DNA from: Tritrichomonas musculus | Lineage: Eukaryota > Parabasalia > Tritrichomonadida > Tritrichomonadidae | Assembly: GCA_039105265.1 (NCBI GenBank) | Contig: JAPFFF010000048.1 | Span: 124,001-188,000 of the forward strand | Length of the DNA stretch: 64,000 bases | Direction: 5' to 3' | Shown here: one piece after another, positions 29,508 to 40,069 of the stretch | Layout: every line of letters begins with the position of its first letter | How positions within the stretch are numbered: the first letter of the stretch is position 1 | Program-made: the position numbers and the translations under genes | Notes under the pieces: generated by a model | The model's database searches: none | Told to the model about the DNA's origin: nothing | What the model saw: the letters and a program-made list of their open reading frames with translations, nothing else

Positions 29508-29858
29508 ATGATGAAAGTGTCAATTGGAAATACTGTTTTAAAGGCAACCTTAAACAACAATCCATCAGTTACTGCCTTAAAGGAACTCCTTGCTAAAGGA
29601 CCACTTACAATTGATATGCACGATTATGGTAGCTTTGAAAAAGTTGGACCAATTGGTAAAAATATTGTTAGAAGTGATAAACCAACAACAACTAGTCCAG
29701 GTGACATTATCTTATATGAAGGTAAATATCTAACCATTTATTATGGTGTAAACTCTTGGAACTTCACACTAATTGGAAAAATCAATGACGTAAGCAAAGA
29801 ACAACTTAAGCAAATTCTTGGAGAAGGTAACGTAAAAGTAACATTTTCTCTTGATTAA
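29508..29858 (+). CDS. Bacterial-type cyclophilin-like domain protein
   Basis: A 116-aa single-domain protein (115 aa if the second ATG is used). The pattern KVSIGNTVLKATLNNNPSV, LLAKGPLTIDMHDYGSFEKVG and SPGDIILYEGKYLTIYYGVN SWNFT is characteristic of the small cyclophilin-like family common in bacteria. True peptidyl-prolyl isomerase residues are not evident, so the biochemical role is unknown. TCATTTT lies 21 bases upstream, and the stop is part of TTAAAAC, giving the TAAA signal. GC is higher than in flanking DNA. A lateral transfer from gut bacteria is plausible and the gene is intact. Confidence 0.8.
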   Translation: MMKVSIGNTVLKATLNNNPSVTALKELLAKGPLTIDMHDYGSFEKVGPIGKNIVRSDKPTTTSPGDIILYEGKYLTIYYGVNSWNFTLIGKINDVSKEQLKQILGEGNVKVTFSLD

Positions 29859-29946
29859 AACAATTATTTCCATTTTTTTCTTTCATTTTTAATTTGATTG
29901 AAGAATACTATAGAATTTAAAAAAATCTCTTTTAAATAAATTTTAA

Positions 29947-30036
29947 GCATACCTCCATTTGACGGTTGGAGGAATTTTCAATTCAATATTACTCCATGGA
30001 GGAAAAAATCCTCCAAACCGTCAAAAGGAGGCATGC
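29947..30036. repeat. 90-bp MITE-like hairpin
   Basis: Arms of about 32 bases (gcat-cctcc--tttgacggtt-ggagga-tttt) are inverted with four or five mismatches or indels around a ~25-base AT-rich centre. GC-rich arms in an AT-rich spacer and the compact size suggest a miniature inverted-repeat element. No clear target duplication was found. Confidence 0.65.
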
Positions 30037-30337
30037 ATAATTAATTTAAATATAAACCTAAAGAAAATTATATATCCTAGTTTGCATTTGGTCTAAATTT
30101 TCTCATATGAAAATTTTATTAAATATCCAAAACATATATATAGAGTAAATTTAAGTCAAAAGCAAACTCAGATATACAATTTTCCAAAAAATTCTTGATT
30201 GCTCGTTATTATAAAAATCCAAAAAGATAGAAAATAAAGATTGCATGCATTTTGGTTTCTCAGAAAGAAAGATAAAAATGTGAAGATGTTTGAATTAGAA
30301 ATTGTTTAGTTAATTAAGAAGCTAAAGGTTGATGATT
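30037..30337. other. AT-rich spacer
   Basis: No coding or structural signal was seen. Confidence 0.6.
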
Positions 30338-30770
30338 TTAGTCGTTTTGGTGTTGAAATTCGTAGGCTTCGATTCTCAGTGAGCGTTCTTCAATTTCTTT
30401 CTTCATGCTTTTCAGCCTGCTCGAAAGATTCTTGTTTTTGGTGTCACTGAACAAGTCGTATTTGTTCGCCTTCAGTGTTTCAAAGATTGAGTCGAATGAC
30501 GGACCGTTTTCTGCATCAAAAGACAGGCAGCTGACAATCTGTTCACGAACCCAGGAAAAGACTTCCATTGCTCACTTTTCTCGTGTTGAACTTTGGTTAT
30601 TTGCCTGTGACGATGTAAATGAGAGTGATACTGGTTGAGAAAATGTCGATCTTGATTGTGTACTTCACTCCTTCTTTTTCATCTTCATTGAAAAGTTCCG
30701 GTACCATGAAGCAAAGAGTTCCGAGGCCTTTCGTAAGAATGCAATAAGTGCATATTAAAGATGCTCGTGG
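30338..30770 (-). pseudogene. C-terminal fragment of a protein kinase
   Basis: Reading the minus strand from about 30,770, one frame gives GTLCFMVPELFNEDEKEG, then KIDIFSTSITLIYIVTGK with a stop. A second frame (30,568-30,338) gives SFDAENGPSFDSIFETLKAN and a helical tail. These are the activation-loop end, helix F and C-terminal lobe of a trichomonad kinase. The N-lobe, HRD and DFG parts are missing. Confidence 0.75.
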
Positions 30771-31054
30771 ATTTACTATTAAATGTATTTAACGAACATT
30801 TTAAAATATTACTATTGGTAATAAAAGTTACAAATTGTAATTACCGTTGTATATTTCAAAAAAAAAAAAAGATATGTTTCATTGAATAACCAACATGTTA
30901 TCAATTGATATATATATTAATAAAAAAATACCCAGAAAAAGTATTCTCGGGAAATATAAGGTGGTTGCATTTTTTTTATTATTATTATTAGATTCATTAG
31001 AATTTTGTGGTTTAATTTGCATATTAGCTTTATGACTATGCTGGCTGATTAAAT

Positions 31055-33655
31055 TTAAACTGTCACACTATTTTCTGTGAATTCATCTTCATCAGATTCT
31101 TCTTTGACAGAATTTAAGTTCTTTTTGATGATAACAATTAACAAAGTAATAACTATGCAAAGAGAGCAAAATGAAGCAAATATTATTTTCAATGAAGAAT
31201 TCTTTTTCATCATTTTTTCTTTTTGTACATGATTAATTTCAAAAATTTGATTTTTAATCTTAATTGAGATGAAATCTTTGTTCTGAATAAACTTCAGTTT
31301 TTCTTTGTAATCACTATCAAATGTGCATGAATTAACGATCAATTTTGGAGCATTTTTACTAATTGATTTTCCATCAATATGATTAGCGTCATCCAACAAT
31401 TTTCCACTGAAAACGCAATTATTCAATTCTATTCTTGGAGCATTATTTCCGCCAAGATAGAAGACTGAATTCATTGATTTTTCGTTGATTTCAAATGCAC
31501 AATCAGATATAATCAATGAATTCATCGAATCATCCAAAAATGAAGATGAAAAACTGAAATTATTTGATATCTTAAGTGATCCTCCAATGCCAAAGTTATT
31601 CTTAAATCTACACTTTTTTACATAACCGTTAATTACAGTCAAAAAGATGGCACAACCGCCAAATAAATCATTTTCGGAATCATTCAATTTTGCCTCATTT
31701 TTTGTGAAAGAACATTTGCTGATAGAAACAATGCTTGACTCATCACTCGAATAGATATAAATAGCACCGCCGTAGTCAGCCTTGCAAGTGTCAAATGAAA
31801 GTTCATTCAAATTTACGCTATTAATAATATTGACTGAGTTATGAATGTATATTCCACCTCCGCCACCTTTCTCTGACTCGCATTGAGAAAAGATTGTCTT
31901 ATCGCATGTTATTCCGCAGTTCTTCAGATGAATTGCTCCTCCGTCGTCATTTTTGATGCCTTCGAATTGTGAAACGGCAACATTTACAGTGACACTTCTA
32001 AGTAAATCATGTTCTGGATCAAGGACCTTTTCAACGCGAGTACGATCTTGATTTTCGGTGTAATTTGTGTCGCCGAAAACTAGTTCTAACGGTGGAATGA
32101 AGCACTGTATTTCATTCACTATTGGATTGTCCATGAGAATTAAGTACTTGCTCCCTATGTTGAATGATAGTGTGTCATTTTCAGAGTGATATTGTACTTT
32201 TGTAATGAAGTTAATCATTGTTGATGTACTTAAAAATGGGCGAGAGTCGTATTCAATTGTCTTAATGATTCCTTGTTCAAATACAACTTTAAACCACAAA
32301 TTTTCTTTGATTATTGCTTGTGCATTTGTGCATTTAATGTACACAATGATGTATCCTTCATAAGCTCGACAGTTGAGATGGATTGTGTGGTCGTATCCAG
32401 CTTTCGTTATATCTGACACATCGGGATTGATCACAATTTCGGTTGGCTGCGGTGTTGCTGTTGGCGGAATGTAGCATTTGATTCCATTTTCAGTAGGATT
32501 GTCCATTAGATTTAAGTACTTGCTCTCTAAATTGAATGTTAATGTGTCATCCTCGGTGTGATACTCAACATTTTTAACGAAACTATTAATAGTAAAAGAG
32601 TTCAAAAACTGTCGTGAATCGTATTCAATTGTTTTGATGATTCCTTTTTCAAATACAACTTTAAACCACAAGTTTTCTTTGATTATTGCCTGTGCATTTG
32701 TGCACTTAATGAGCACTTTGACGTATCCTTCATAAGCCAAACAGTTCAATTGAATTGTGTAGTAATATCCATCTTTTGTTATGTCTGACAAGTCAGGACT
32801 GACCACAACTTCAGTTGGCATGGGTGTTGCAGGTGGGAAGTAGCACTGTAGCTGGTTTTCAGTAGGATTTTCCATTAGAAGTAAGTACATGCTCCCTGTG
32901 TTGAATGTTAATGTGTCATCTTCTGTGTGGTATTGAACTTCTGTAATGAAGTCTTGTATCTTTGATGTACCCAAAAACTGGCGAGAGTCGTATTCAATTG
33001 TTTTGATCGTTCCCTTTTCAAATATAACTTTAAACCACAAGTTTTCCTTTATCGTTGCTTTGTTATTTGTGCATTTTAATGAAACAGTGAGGCTCCCTTG
33101 ATAAACCACGCAGTCAAAATGGATTGTGAAATCATAACCGTCATTTGTAATATCTGATATTTCAGGATCTGTCTTTATTTCCGTTGGTAATGGTGTGGGT
33201 GGATTATAACATTGTAGTAAACATTGTACAGGGGTTTCCATTGGAAGTATGTACATGCTTCCTGAATCAAATGTTAATGTGTCATTTTCAGGATGATATT
33301 CGATTTTTGTGACAAATTTGCTGAGAGTACTTGTTCCAAAAAATGATCTGGAATCATAGTTAACGTCTTTGACCTTTCCTTCTTCAAATATAACTTCGAA
33401 CCATAGGTTTTCTTTGATTGTTGCTTGATCATTCGTACACTTGAGATAAATTGTAATAGATCCTTGATAAACAAAGCAATCAAAACTAATTGTAAATTCA
33501 TTTTCTTTTTTAGAAATATCTAAATTGGGAGTTTTGTTTTGCATCAATCTCTTTTTGTTGCCGTTGAGAGTTTCTGTCAGTCTTAATGTATGCAATTTCA
33601 AACTTAATAATAGGTAAAAAGCAATCATTAATTTCAAAAAAAATAGATTTTTCAT
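31055..33655 (-). CDS. Pmp-like beta-helix surface protein with four tandem repeats
   Basis: I start at ATG 33,655 (866 aa). An open extension to 33,676 begins with TTG. A signal peptide (MKNLFFLKLMIAFYLLLSL) leads into four ~108-aa beta-rich repeats (about 45-480), each with ENLWFxVxFExG, a YDSRxF motif and a conserved Cys pair, separated by short Pro-rich linkers (PPxPTEI). Residues about 530-780 form a right-handed beta-helix with Pmp-type GGAIYI and FxKNEA motifs. A single membrane span (about 818-840, FASFCSLCIVITLLIVII) and a ~25-aa acidic tail follow. This is the architecture of trichomonad Pmp-like surface proteins. A MULE inserted about 25-35 bases upstream of its start. Confidence 0.85.
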   Translation of the reverse strand: MKNLFFLKLMIAFYLLLSLKLHTLRLTETLNGNKKRLMQNKTPNLDISKKENEFTISFDCFVYQGSITIYLKCTNDQATIKENLWFEVIFEEGKVKDVNYDSRSFFGTSTLSKFVTKIEYHPENDTLTFDSGSMYILPMETPVQCLLQCYNPPTPLPTEIKTDPEISDITNDGYDFTIHFDCVVYQGSLTVSLKCTNNKATIKENLWFKVIFEKGTIKTIEYDSRQFLGTSKIQDFITEVQYHTEDDTLTFNTGSMYLLLMENPTENQLQCYFPPATPMPTEVVVSPDLSDITKDGYYYTIQLNCLAYEGYVKVLIKCTNAQAIIKENLWFKVVFEKGIIKTIEYDSRQFLNSFTINSFVKNVEYHTEDDTLTFNLESKYLNLMDNPTENGIKCYIPPTATPQPTEIVINPDVSDITKAGYDHTIHLNCRAYEGYIIVYIKCTNAQAIIKENLWFKVVFEQGIIKTIEYDSRPFLSTSTMINFITKVQYHSENDTLSFNIGSKYLILMDNPIVNEIQCFIPPLELVFGDTNYTENQDRTRVEKVLDPEHDLLRSVTVNVAVSQFEGIKNDDGGAIHLKNCGITCDKTIFSQCESEKGGGGGIYIHNSVNIINSVNLNELSFDTCKADYGGAIYIYSSDESSIVSISKCSFTKNEAKLNDSENDLFGGCAIFLTVINGYVKKCRFKNNFGIGGSLKISNNFSFSSSFLDDSMNSLIISDCAFEINEKSMNSVFYLGGNNAPRIELNNCVFSGKLLDDANHIDGKSISKNAPKLIVNSCTFDSDYKEKLKFIQNKDFISIKIKNQIFEINHVQKEKMMKKNSSLKIIFASFCSLCIVITLLIVIIKKNLNSVKEESDEDEFTENSVTV

Positions 33656-33679
33656 TAAAAATTTTAAAATATTCAAAAT

Positions 33680-33689
33680 ATCTTTTAAT
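33680..33689. repeat. Target-site duplication, left copy
   Basis: atcttttaat, directly before the left inverted repeat. It is identical to 44,457-44,466. Confidence 0.9.
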
Positions 33690-34830
33690 GGGAAGATTAC
33701 AATATTCCCATTTTTTTACTTCACTGATAACACTTTTTTGCCTTTGGGGAAAAAAAATATCACTTTTTAAAAAAAAAAAAATTACAATTATCACTTTTCT
33801 TCAGAAAATCATTTCACTAAAAATAAAAAAAAATGTTAAGTGCTGCACCTCTCTTAGTAAGGAGAGTTCAAAAAAATATATTTTAATTAGCATCAAGTAA
33901 CGATTATTTTTATGCAGCTTCTGCTCCGAGTAAAGTTTAAACTTACCATATCATATTTAAATTAAGCAATCTATTTTCAAAAAGTGCTTGTGGGTAATAG
34001 TATATTATAGACAATCGTGTTTTACTTTTATACATCTAATTTCAGGTATTAATCTCTGCTTTTTCAAAACAATTGTTAATATCAGATAATGAAGTTCCAT
34101 GCATTTATACTATAAATTTGGCGTTTTCTCGCTTCAAATATTATTTTCCATCGTTTTTTTCATGTAATACATGTTGGAAAATCTGTATATTCAAGTTTAA
34201 AAATGTTGATTATTTCAATAATATTCAATAAGTAATGCAATAAATAAAAACAAAACTATAATCAAAATAATCCTTATATAATATTGAGTTGAAATATATC
34301 ATTATTACTTCTTTTTTTCTTTTTCAAAAGGAGAAATTAAGTTTTTTAAAAAAAAAAAAAAAAAAAAATATAAACGTTCTTTTAAATAATCTAAACGTCC
34401 AACAATAGAAGAATGTTCATAAAGAGCGATCAATAATTGAACTTTATAATTTATACTTTATATTAATAATATAAATTAATAAAATTCTATCAGATCTGAG
34501 CAATTTCTTCTGTTGAATTACGGTTTTTTCTTCAAATCTTACATTTATGGATAGAGATAAATAACTAAGTAATAAAATACGCTATTTCAAACACAACATT
34601 TATATGAGCAAAAGAAACAAGAAAAATAAAAAAAAAAAGCTCGGATATTAGTAAAAATTCGAATAGAATAAAATTGAAATGAATAAATAATTAATTGAAA
34701 TTTCAATAAAAATAAAATTATTTTTTCTAATATTATATTCAAATTTTTTAAAACAAAAGCTTTGAATTGTATTGGAAAAGTTTATGATAAGTATTTTTTT
34801 TTTTTCAAAAATTGAGATGCTTATAAAGCA
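33690..34830 (+). repeat. Left terminal inverted repeat of the MULE
   Basis: Matches the reverse complement of 43,317-44,456. Its first 21 bases form a small palindrome (gggaa...ttccc). An internal A-run at about 34,349-34,368 corresponds to the T-run in the right copy. The match fades at about ttataaag (34,821-34,828). Confidence 0.92.
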
Positions 34831-35216
34831 TGAATTCAAGAAGCTCTTCTTTTTTATATAATGCAAATCAAAGAAAAAGGAGGAACCAGCATTCTACTTA
34901 ATTTCCAAGACAATAATAAAAGTTATGGGACAAGCATTTTGTACCATCAAATGATAGATCATTTTGCATTCTATTGAATTCAATCGATTTTCAATTATTT
35001 TTGGCCTGCTAGAATCTATATAATTGCAATTTTAATAGAGTTGGCTCCAATTATTAAGATGTTATCAATGAAAATGATATTAATAACTAATCGCATATAA
35101 AATTTTGGGAGAACAAATTGATCTTAGGAACTCACAAGTAATCGAAGATTGAGCCTGAGATTTTTTTTCAATTTGGTGAAAGCCTCAAGTAAAAAATATT
35201 TTTATCTAGGTTTTGT
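34831..35216. other. MULE interior, AT-rich, no gene seen
   Basis: Lies between the left inverted repeat and the decayed Pmp-like segment. No readable coding signal. Confidence 0.5.
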
Positions 35217-35617
35217 TAATTCATAATTTACGAATATGTTTATATCAGAAATTGAATAAAAATATCCCCGCCGCTATATTTAGCTTTACAATTTTGGAAT
35301 ATTAAATTTTCTAGATTTACATTTTTATACGAATAGCGATTTAATTCATTTTGAAGATAAATTGCATCACCAATATTTTTATAAGATCAACAATTGTCAA
35401 ATATGGATTTTTTATTAATTGAAACGCTGTTTAGTTCATTAGTAAGGTCTTTATATGTTGACACGTTGACGCAGATATTAACGAGCTTGTAATTTTCTTC
35501 TATATTTTTTACAACGCTTATTGTTCTTGCAATCTTCTTCATACAGGATGATTCCATTTGATCATGCAATTTACCTTCCAATTTACTTTCAATCAAATCA
35601 AATTGAGAAGATAACAA
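35217..35617 (-). pseudogene. Pmp-like beta-helix remnant inside the MULE
   Basis: Minus-strand reading gives VNICVNVSTYKDLTNELNSV and IFDNC, a stop, then NIGDAIYLQNEL and ENLIFQNCKAKYSGGDIFI. The alternation of short strands, FDNC/FQNC and GDAIYL/GGDIFI mirrors the Pmp-like gene at 31,055-33,655. It has stops and no start, so it is a captured or overrun host gene piece. Confidence 0.6.
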
Positions 35618-36039
35618 ACTTTTTGATAAAAGTTTTTAACGATAGTTTGTGTCTTCATTACGTAACTTCTATCAATTAATCCTGTCATTTTATTCTTGCA
35701 CATTTCTTTTGCAATTGTTCTCTCAAATATCTTGCCAAATATTTGATCAATATCATATTGTTGAATATTAATTTTTTTGCCGATGCTTTTCGAATAATTA
35801 GCATCCTTTCTGAAGAATTAAGCAGCAACTTCCACGATTATCAGAAGCAATTGCTAGCTCAGTTATTTTGAAAGTGATTGAATTATATATAATTCAAAAT
35901 CAAAAAAAAAACTTTATTGAATTCAATATGCATCAGAAAATAACTGTGCTGTCTTTAAATTCACGAAATGTACATCTGACTTCTTCCCTAAAGAAGTCGT
36001 AAGAAGGAATTCAAGCTACATAAGACAGTCATTTTTTAT

Positions 36040-36400
36040 AAAAAAAATATTCATTGCTCAAATTTATACAACTCATAAATTCAATCTTGATTGTGTACTC
36101 TTTATGTTCAAGATCTGATGAAACATAAAGTAATGAATATTTGTTTATTGTTGCTATTTGTGTGCTGATGTTAGCAATGTCTTCTTCATCAAATTAGTCA
36201 GTCTCATATAACAAAACATTGCCAACTTTGTCATTCATGTTTCCTCGTAACAATTGAAGTGCTTCATTAATGTCTCAAATGTTTAGGTCATATGATTCAC
36301 ACCAACCGCATTTCGTGTCATAAACCCAAACTTTTAAAGCTTCATTTAATAAGTTATTAAATTGATTTTTAATTTCTTAAATCATAAATCAAAATGGAAA
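36040..36400 (-). pseudogene. Decayed coding segment inside the MULE, unknown family
   Basis: The minus strand reads as protein-like with two stops: KVWVYDTKCGWCESYDLN, then EALQLLRGNMNDKVGNVLLY, then YSLLYVSSDLEHKEYTIKIE. No family was recognised. It sits just downstream of the transposase stop and is probably cargo in decay. Confidence 0.4.
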
Positions 36401-36429
36401 TATGCAAATGTATTTCTTTATTAAAATTA

Positions 36430-39400
36430 TTAATGTTTTGATGATATATCACCTGGTGTAGGAATTCTTCTTTGCTTTTGTTTGAGGGAAGAAATTCCTA
36501 CGGGGACATCATCATTGGTTTTTATGATTTGATCAAAATCAGGATACAAAAGATCTTGTTGAAAGAGATATCTATATCCCGAAACGAAATAGCGCGCATG
36601 AATCCAACAACTCCAATTGATGTTAAAATGGCAAGCCACGGAGAGCATATGAACGCAAGGCATACCGGTATCATTGAAAAACATGCAGGTGCATGTAGGT
36701 TTCTCTGAAGAGCATATGGTCACAGTGCATTTTGTGGCATCATCATTTTCTTTTGTTACTACATATTTGCATTTGAGGATTGGAGACCGAGTTACAGTCA
36801 AATTGTTTGCAACAACCATTGCGTAGCTAAGCCAATCACGAGCAGAATCTGTAAGAATGCCACATTGATAGCAGATGTCTTTAAGAACAGCAAATCCAAA
36901 ATCATATATTTTTAACATAACTTCGAGTGGCTCTTTATTCTTGAGATGGAGTTTCACTATCAGAGCATTCAAAGATTCAGCTGCTGATGAAGTAGTATTC
37001 TGATCTCTTGGAATGTCAGACTCAAAACGGCTGATTTTTTGCCACCGTGATTTTTGGTCCAAATAATCTTTTAAGGAACGATGATTATCGATGATGTCTT
37101 TTTTTTTCATAGCATATTCGTGAGAAGTTTGACACTTTACTAAATCTTTGAATGTATTTTTGCATGGGCAGTGCTTGCTTAAATGCCAGCAGCACAATGA
37201 ATTTGCAATCTTAACTTTTTCAAGGCTGGAGATTAGTGCAAATGCTTCATCAGTGATGCAGTTTCTTATGAAATGCAATTCTGTATTCAACATATTCAAA
37301 AGCAAATTTGTGTATATTTTGCTTTCTGATGCAGCCCAAGAAATTGCAAGTGGGAGTATTGTACGATTGCCTGTATAGGTTACAATAACATACATTCTCC
37401 CTCTCGATATCCCAGTTTGGAATCGTGAATCCATTTGTATTACTGGGAAAAACAACGAGGAAGTTAAAAATTTTATAGCATAGTTAGGAACTATACCAAC
37501 AAAATCAATACAACCTTCCTCGTTTTTATGTATATCACCTTTGCCTCCGTATCTTTTAATAATATCGATAAATGCTTGAAGCATTCCCCAGGTACATAAT
37601 CTGTCTTTTCTTCTGATCATATAAACTTTATTATAAGCTCTTCTTATTCTCAATTTGCATATGCTATCTGGAGGAAGTCCTAGAACAGTGTGTATTTTAT
37701 TATAATACTCATTATTCAAATGTTCTTGTTTTTCAAGAGATTTTATAACTGCTTCAATTTTTGCTGTTGAAATTATAATTGGATTGGAACAAGTATGATG
37801 TGATTGGTGACTTACATGGTATCCATCACCTAGTTTTGTGCATTCAATTCGATAGAAGCATCCTTTAGCTTTGCATTCATAAGCTATTGTGTCGTTATTT
37901 TTTGAATCCACTTTTCCAAGTCGATATCCTTTATTTGCTTTTGAAATAAATGTATATGCTGTAAAAACATCTGGAAATGGTGCATATTCAGATTCAAGAT
38001 TTTCTCTTGTAACTTCCTCAATTGATTCATCTTCGTATTCTTCTTCTTCTTCTTGATATTCTTCTGTTATTTGATCTTTTATTTCGTTATTTCTATTTTT
38101 GATTGATTCTTCATCCTTGCTTTCACCTCGAAATATTTGTTCAATATCGATAGTTTTCCAATCAAATTCTTTTTTATTTTCCTGCGAATATAACATTTCT
38201 AATTTATCATGATTCAAATTACTCCTAAACAATACAGGTATAAAAAATGATTTTGTTGATTTTGCCGATGATAATTGAGGATTGTCTAGTTGCTTCGTTT
38301 TTTGAGTATTGTCAATGATTTTTTTTGCAGGTTTCTGATTTTTGTCAATATTTTGGTCTTCATTTTTAGGTTTTGGTGGACGTCCTCTTTTTCTTTTAGC
38401 ATTTGTTTGGCTTGATGAAACTTGTTCATCGAGGTTTTTTTCAATATTTAAAAGATCATTAATGCCTGTTTTGGAATTAATAAAAGAAAAATTATAAAAC
38501 TTTCTAGTTTGAACCAAAATATCATGTGAAATTTCCTTTTTTTTGAGGATTTCTTTTTGAATGTAAACAATAATTTCATTATGATGGCATTCAATCGCTT
38601 CAATTAAACATTTTGTATATGTTTCATCCTGAGGAATAATTAGATTGCTTTTAAGAACTTGAATTATATTTAGATTGTTACCATGAATAGCATACAACCA
38701 TAAAGTTGAGTCTAATTCAATTCCTTTGTTTTTCAAAAAAAGAAAAATATGTTTCGAACCATAAAATGCAGAATAATGAATTAGGTCAATTTCATTTGAT
38801 ATTGAATTTCTAATTAAAAAAGAATTAGTTTCATAAATCGATAAGTTGATTTTTTGATCTAAATCGATTTCATTCGATTCAATATAATAGCAAAATTCGT
38901 CAATTAAATCTTTTCGTATTAATTCACAAATGATGCTGTCATTTTCACCTATTTTCCTTTTCTCAAAAAAATCTTCTTGTAATTCGTTATTTATTTCATG
39001 AATCCATGGAGCATTGTGTGGAAACCATTCCTTATTGATGAATTTTTTTAACTCGGGCAGAAAATATAGATGATATTTAGCCATAATAAATTCATCAGTA
39101 ATTATTTGTTTACAAACGAAGTCATCAAATACCAATATTTTAGATTCAATTAGGTAAAGAAGAATTCGTTTGTCACTCTTGAAAATATCAAAAATCTCGG
39201 AATTTGAAAAGAAATTAATAATTTCTTTTTGAAAATGCTGCAGTATAACTTTAATTTTGTCGTAAAAATCAAGGCATCGGTGATGATTATTTACAATTCT
39301 TAATAGTAGCATTAATACGAACTTGGTCTCTTGCTTGCTGTTACCAATTTTTTGATCTTTTAATGTATCTGTTAAGACTTCGAAATTCTCTTCAATATTA

Positions 39401-39492
39401 TCATTGCTGTCTAGAAAACAAAGAAGATTCGAATGAATACTTTTCATTTTGTTTATGAAAAGAACATTATTAACAGTGGTTTGTGGAACCAT
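36430..39492 (-). CDS. MULE transposase fused to a DUF3447/ankyrin-type module and AT-hook
   Basis: 1020 aa, intact. Residues 1-320 match the trichomonad DUF3447/ankyrin-like family layout (IVNNHHRCLDFYDKI; DIFKSDKRILLYLIESKIL; GENDSIICELIRKDL; LWLYAIHGNNLNIIQVLKS). An AT-hook (KRKRGRPPKP) lies at about 363-372, and an acidic linker (EEYQEEEEEYEDES) at about 480. Residues about 510-570 are a MuDR/FAR1-type zinc DNA-binding domain (CKAKGC...H...HHTC). Residues about 640-850 form the MULE DDE core: D in IQMDSRF (about 688), D in CITDEAF (about 748), CCWHLSKHC, and E in AAESLNAL (about 839). A SWIM zinc finger (CTC...CVH) lies near 930-950. It would cut and insert the element. The N-terminal module is not a normal MULE part. 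Confidence 0.9.
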   Translation of the reverse strand: MVPQTTVNNVLFINKMKSIHSNLLCFLDSNDNIEENFEVLTDTLKDQKIGNSKQETKFVLMLLLRIVNNHHRCLDFYDKIKVILQHFQKEIINFFSNSEIFDIFKSDKRILLYLIESKILVFDDFVCKQIITDEFIMAKYHLYFLPELKKFINKEWFPHNAPWIHEINNELQEDFFEKRKIGENDSIICELIRKDLIDEFCYYIESNEIDLDQKINLSIYETNSFLIRNSISNEIDLIHYSAFYGSKHIFLFLKNKGIELDSTLWLYAIHGNNLNIIQVLKSNLIIPQDETYTKCLIEAIECHHNEIIVYIQKEILKKKEISHDILVQTRKFYNFSFINSKTGINDLLNIEKNLDEQVSSSQTNAKRKRGRPPKPKNEDQNIDKNQKPAKKIIDNTQKTKQLDNPQLSSAKSTKSFFIPVLFRSNLNHDKLEMLYSQENKKEFDWKTIDIEQIFRGESKDEESIKNRNNEIKDQITEEYQEEEEEYEDESIEEVTRENLESEYAPFPDVFTAYTFISKANKGYRLGKVDSKNNDTIAYECKAKGCFYRIECTKLGDGYHVSHQSHHTCSNPIIISTAKIEAVIKSLEKQEHLNNEYYNKIHTVLGLPPDSICKLRIRRAYNKVYMIRRKDRLCTWGMLQAFIDIIKRYGGKGDIHKNEEGCIDFVGIVPNYAIKFLTSSLFFPVIQMDSRFQTGISRGRMYVIVTYTGNRTILPLAISWAASESKIYTNLLLNMLNTELHFIRNCITDEAFALISSLEKVKIANSLCCWHLSKHCPCKNTFKDLVKCQTSHEYAMKKKDIIDNHRSLKDYLDQKSRWQKISRFESDIPRDQNTTSSAAESLNALIVKLHLKNKEPLEVMLKIYDFGFAVLKDICYQCGILTDSARDWLSYAMVVANNLTVTRSPILKCKYVVTKENDDATKCTVTICSSEKPTCTCMFFNDTGMPCVHMLSVACHFNINWSCWIHARYFVSGYRYLFQQDLLYPDFDQIIKTNDDVPVGISSLKQKQRRIPTPGDISSKH

Positions 39493-40069
39493 AACCAGTT
39501 GCTGCTTATTTATTTATGAAAAACGTTTAGATTATCCATTTGTTCGTTTATATATATTTATATATAAACGTATCTCAAAATATATAAACGTATTAACAAT
39601 TCTATAAATTTTATATGAGCAAATCTGTATAATTTTTAAGAAAATGAGTAATTTTTATATAAGCAAATCTGAAAATCTTTTTTAAAACACTCAGATAAAT
39701 GAAAAATCTGTTAATAGTTTTGAAATCGTTTATCAAAGAAGTAGTAAAGATGGGCTTCTTTGATAATTTTGCTTTATTTTTTTATTTCATAATTTATAAA
39801 ATTGCTTTAAATAATATATTATTAAGATATCATCGCTAATAATATTCTGATATTATATGGTCAAGAAACATTGAAATAAAAAACTCGGAATTTTTTTAAT
39901 CTTAATGGACTATTGTTTTATTTATAGCCGTCAATTTTTAAATATTTTTATTTTTCCTAAATTATTATATTTTATTAACTTATTTTGTTAAAAAAACGGA
40001 AAATATATTTTTATTTATTCAAGGTTATACATTTTTTTGAATTATGAGTAATAAATATTTCTACTTTTC
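39493..40069. other. Spacer within the MULE
   Basis: AT-rich, upstream of the transposase start, presumably containing its promoter. TCATAAA lies about 26 bases before the ATG. No gene seen. Confidence 0.5.

Noticed and set aside
33656-33676. Start of the Pmp-like gene at 33,676
   Set aside because: The codon is TTG. ATG 33,655 gives a clean signal peptide.
33586-33900. 104-codon frame over the left MULE boundary, mirrored at 44,246-44,458
   Set aside because: It spans the insertion junction and overlaps the Pmp-like start. It is a product of TIR sequence, not a conserved gene.
34648-34866. Short gene inside the MULE TIR, mirrored at 43,268-43,498
   Set aside because: The identical peptide arises simply because the inverted repeats are near-identical. 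It has no protein-like features and an extreme AT-driven composition.
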